Positions 14,823-16,183 of a stretch of 16,183 nucleotides of DNA are shown here, in pieces (positions within the stretch are counted from its first letter, which is position 1; each line of letters begins with the position of its first letter). The DNA is from CAIVPM01 sp049242865 (GTDB lineage: Bacteria; Bacteroidota; Bacteroidia; Chitinophagales; Chitinophagaceae): contig JBMLOR010000017.1 in assembly GCA_049242865.1 (NCBI GenBank), forward strand, positions 1 to 16,183, read 5' to 3'. The notes below the pieces were generated by a model. That model worked only from the letters and a program-made list of their open reading frames with translations, did not search any database and was not told the DNA's origin. Made by a program: the position numbers and the translations under genes.

Positions 14823-14838
14823 TTTTCTTCGAAGAAAA
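14823..14838. repeat. Perfect 16-bp palindrome between dusB and rplL
   Basis: TTTTCTTCGAAGAAAA is a perfect palindrome directly before the bidirectional terminator. It may add to termination or be a protein-binding site; nothing else supports a role. Confidence 0.6.
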
Positions 14839-14847
14839 TTTGATTAT

Positions 14848-14879
14848 AAAAAAAGACACTCAATGGAGTGTCTTTTTTT
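14848..14879. terminator. Bidirectional intrinsic terminator between dusB and rplL
   Basis: GACACTC and GAGTGTC form a 7-bp stem around a 4-base loop, flanked by seven A on one side and seven T on the other. On either strand this reads as a GC-containing stem followed by a run of seven T, so it serves both convergent genes. Together the stem can extend to 14 bp. Confidence 0.93.
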
Positions 14880-14882
14880 ATA

Positions 14883-14900
14883 TTTCTTTTATCAAAGAAA
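14883..14900. repeat. Small AT-rich hairpin next to the rplL stop
   Basis: TTTCTTT and AAAGAAA form a 7-bp stem with a TATC loop, 8 bases beyond the rplL stop codon. It is the third consecutive hairpin in this short convergent spacer. Confidence 0.5.
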
Positions 14901-14907
14901 TAGGAGC

Positions 14908-15279
14908 TTATTTAATTTCTACTTCAGCACCTGCTTCTTTTAATTTAGCAGCTATATCTTCAGCTTCTGCTTTGCTCACACCTTCTTTAACTGGTTTTGG
15001 AGCACCATCAACTAATTCTTTAGCTTCTTTTAAACCTAATCCAGTTAAGTCTTTAACAACTTTAACTACACCAAGTTTAGCAGCTCCACCGCTAGTTAAA
15101 ATTACATCAAAAGATGTTTTTTCTTCTACAGCAGCTGGGCCATCGCCACCAGCAGCAACTACTACTGCAGCAGCAGCAGGCTCAATACCATAATCTGCTT
15201 TTAATACATCTGCTAATTCTTGAACTTCTTTTACTGTTAAGCCTACTAATTGTTCGGCTAGTGCTTTAATGTCTGCCAT
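14908..15279 (-). CDS. rplL: 50S ribosomal protein L7/L12
   Basis: The multicopy stalk protein of the large ribosomal subunit, which recruits and activates translational GTPases. The 123-residue length is normal. The N-terminal dimerisation domain (1-33, LAEQLVGLTVKEVQELADVLK) is joined by an Ala/Gly-rich flexible hinge (about 35-50) to the C-terminal factor-binding domain (KTSFDVILTSGGAAKLGVVKVVKDLTGLGLKEAKELVDGAPKPVKEG). It lies downstream of rplJ but across an unusually long 248-base spacer. It is followed by a strong terminator and a convergent dusB instead of the usual rpoB. A hairpin precedes the ATG (15298-15333), and no Shine-Dalgarno is visible. Confidence 0.98.
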   Translation of the reverse strand: MADIKALAEQLVGLTVKEVQELADVLKADYGIEPAAAAVVVAAGGDGPAAVEEKTSFDVILTSGGAAKLGVVKVVKDLTGLGLKEAKELVDGAPKPVKEGVSKAEAEDIAAKLKEAGAEVEIK

Positions 15280-15297
15280 TTTTTTACTTTTTTAAAA

Positions 15298-15333
15298 CCG
15301 CTTTCATTTTTGATTTTTCATCAAATCCAGCGG
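15298..15333 (-). promoter_or_regulatory. Two-part hairpin in the leader of rplL
   Basis: The outer arms CCGCT (15298-15302) and AGCGG (15329-15333) and the inner arms GATTT (15312-15316) and AAATC (15323-15327) can pair into one stem with internal loops. It lies 18 bases upstream of the rplL ATG on the transcribed strand. It might be an mRNA-processing or translation-control element; this is inferred from pairing only. Confidence 0.4.
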
Positions 15334-15392
15334 ATGGTTATAAAATATTTTGCCACATTTTAACCTCAGGGGCGTTGGTTTATTTTTTGCAA

Positions 15393-15495
15393 TTAGCTAA
15401 TTAGTCAATTTGATAATTAGCCAATGTTTTACTGTTTTATGAAAATGAATAATAAATAAATGTGCTTTTAATTGGCTAATTGACTAATAAGCTAA
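15393..15495. repeat. Long imperfect inverted repeat in the rplJ-rplL spacer
   Basis: The left outer arm at 15393-15410 pairs with 15478-15495 at 17 of 18 positions, and the inner arm ATTAGCCAAT at 15416-15425 pairs perfectly with 15471-15480. The loop is about 45 bases. The arms are themselves built of repeated GCTAAT/ATTAGC words, and further copies (GGCTAATT) continue to 15505. It resembles a small non-coding inverted-repeat element inserted between two cotranscribed ribosomal protein genes. No transposase or target duplication was identified. Confidence 0.8.
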
Positions 15496-15527
15496 CTGGC
15501 TAATTTATATATTGGCACATTATCAAA

Positions 15528-16043
15528 TTACTCAGCAGCAGCGGCTTCAGTTTTACCTTCGTGGTGGTGCAATAATGCAGCCAATACACGTTTAGCTGGG
15601 CTTTGTAACAATCCAATAACTTCACCAATAAGCTCATTTTTAGTTTTAATTTGAGTTAGTGTTTTTAGATTGTTATCACCTGCGTAAACATCTCCATTAA
15701 TAAAAGCAGCTTTTAAAACTGGTTTTTCATTATTATTTGCTTTTCTAAAGCTAGAAATAATAACAGCTGGATCTTTTGGGTTTTCGCTAAACATTAAAGC
15801 AGTTACATTGTGCAAACTGTCGTAAACACCTGTGTAACGTTCTGCATCTAATTGCTCTAAAGCTTTTTTAATTAAAGTGTTTTTAGCAACTTTAACTTCT
15901 ACGTTTTTATCAAAACAAGCTTTACGTAATTGGCCAATTTGAGCCACTGTAAGCGATTCTGTATCTGTGATATAAAAGTTGCTATATTGAGAGAACTTTT
16001 CTTTAAGAGCAACGATTACTTCGTTTTTTTGTTCTTTAGTCAT
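15528..16043 (-). CDS. rplJ: 50S ribosomal protein L10
   Basis: L10 anchors the L7/L12 dimers to 23S rRNA and forms the base of the ribosomal stalk; in many bacteria the L10-L12 complex also represses its own mRNA leader. The 171-residue product has the typical N-terminal start (KEQKNEVIVALKEKFSQYSNFYITDTESLT), the RNA-binding segment RKACFDKNVEVKVAKNTLIKKAL (40-62) and the C-terminal helix that binds L12 dimers (LIGEVIGLLQSPAKRVLAALLHHHEG). The tail is alanine- and glutamate-rich. rplA and rplK are expected upstream, beyond the right edge. The ATG at 16043 has no Shine-Dalgarno. Confidence 0.98.
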   Translation of the reverse strand: MTKEQKNEVIVALKEKFSQYSNFYITDTESLTVAQIGQLRKACFDKNVEVKVAKNTLIKKALEQLDAERYTGVYDSLHNVTALMFSENPKDPAVIISSFRKANNNEKPVLKAAFINGDVYAGDNNLKTLTQIKTKNELIGEVIGLLQSPAKRVLAALLHHHEGKTEAAAAE

Positions 16044-16183
16044 TTTACTAAAATTTAATTGTTGTTTGTTCCAAGGTCATTTAAATAATTATGAATTATG
16101 AATGTTGAATTTAAAACTAATTCTTAACTCTTAATTCCTAATTAATTATCACTTGGATTTTAGTTTGTAAATCCTTTTGTATC
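16044..16183 (-). promoter_or_regulatory. Leader or spacer upstream of rplJ with hairpins
   Basis: No reading frame is supported here. On the transcribed strand a hairpin GGATTT/AAATCC (16174-16169 with 16160-16155, 8-base loop) lies far upstream. A longer imperfect inverted repeat follows (16087-16111 with 16119-16143, 18 of 25 positions, 7-base loop), built of GAATTAT/AATTAAG-like words. An autoregulatory L10-binding leader is possible by analogy with other bacteria but is not demonstrated by a recognised motif. The end of rplA was not found in these bases. Confidence 0.4.

Noticed and set aside
14840..15193. Plus-strand reading frame of 117 residues over rplL
   Set aside because: It is antisense to rplL and runs through the terminator; its Ala/Pro/Ser-rich composition is a by-product of the rplL codons.

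Overview
The window is AT-rich chromosomal DNA from a member of the Bacteroidota, most likely of the Chitinophagia/Sphingobacteriia group. This rests on a SusC-type TonB-dependent transporter, Bacteroidota-type -7 promoter elements (TAnnTTTG) before several genes, no Shine-Dalgarno sequences where leaders were inspected, and protein sequences typical of that phylum. The group-level placement is an inference. No tRNA, rRNA, CRISPR array, insertion sequence or phage module was seen.

Layout, left to right. At 1-2845 (minus) lies a SusC transporter cut by the left edge, so its expected SusD partner would be outside. It is divergent from a LacI-family regulator (3046-4029, plus). The shared intergenic region holds a LacI-type palindrome over the presumed -33 element of the susC promoter, so the pair looks like a sugar-responsive uptake unit. 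Next come a membrane-anchored protein resembling SRPBCC/GyrI-like proteins (4045-4974, minus, TTG start), peptide chain release factor 1 (prfA, 5047-6111, minus), an OmpR-type response regulator with no kinase in view (6275-6964, minus), and a secreted M1 aminopeptidase (7090-9558, minus) followed by a clear intrinsic terminator.

The 640-base gap 9559-10199 holds the most unusual structure in the window: 13 units of a tandem repeat with an almost exact 21-bp period. Most units centre on a palindrome of the form CCYAAA-NN-TTTGGG, and one orphan unit lies just before serC. The period equals two DNA helical turns and also seven codons. One frame reads as a degenerate heptapeptide repeat (PKFLGxx) broken by stops and one single-base shift.

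The right half holds housekeeping genes: serC (10200-11273, plus); a small possible winged-helix protein whose stop codon overlaps that of serC (11270-11683, minus); a YvlD/phage-holin-4-like membrane protein (11765-12130, plus) with a near-leaderless promoter; a CPBP-family membrane protease and tsaE in a tight pair (13591-12179, minus); and a DusB-like tRNA-dihydrouridine synthase (13748-14785, plus), re-started here at an ATG downstream of its promoter. A cluster of hairpins, one a strong bidirectional terminator, separates it from rplL and rplJ (minus). The rplJ-rplL pair is odd in two ways: the spacer between the genes is 248 bp and holds a long inverted repeat, and rplL is not followed by rpoB, so the usual rplJL-rpoBC cluster is broken here.

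I found no wholly new multi-gene system. The best candidates for new biology are the 21-bp palindrome array and the rearranged L10/L12 locus.
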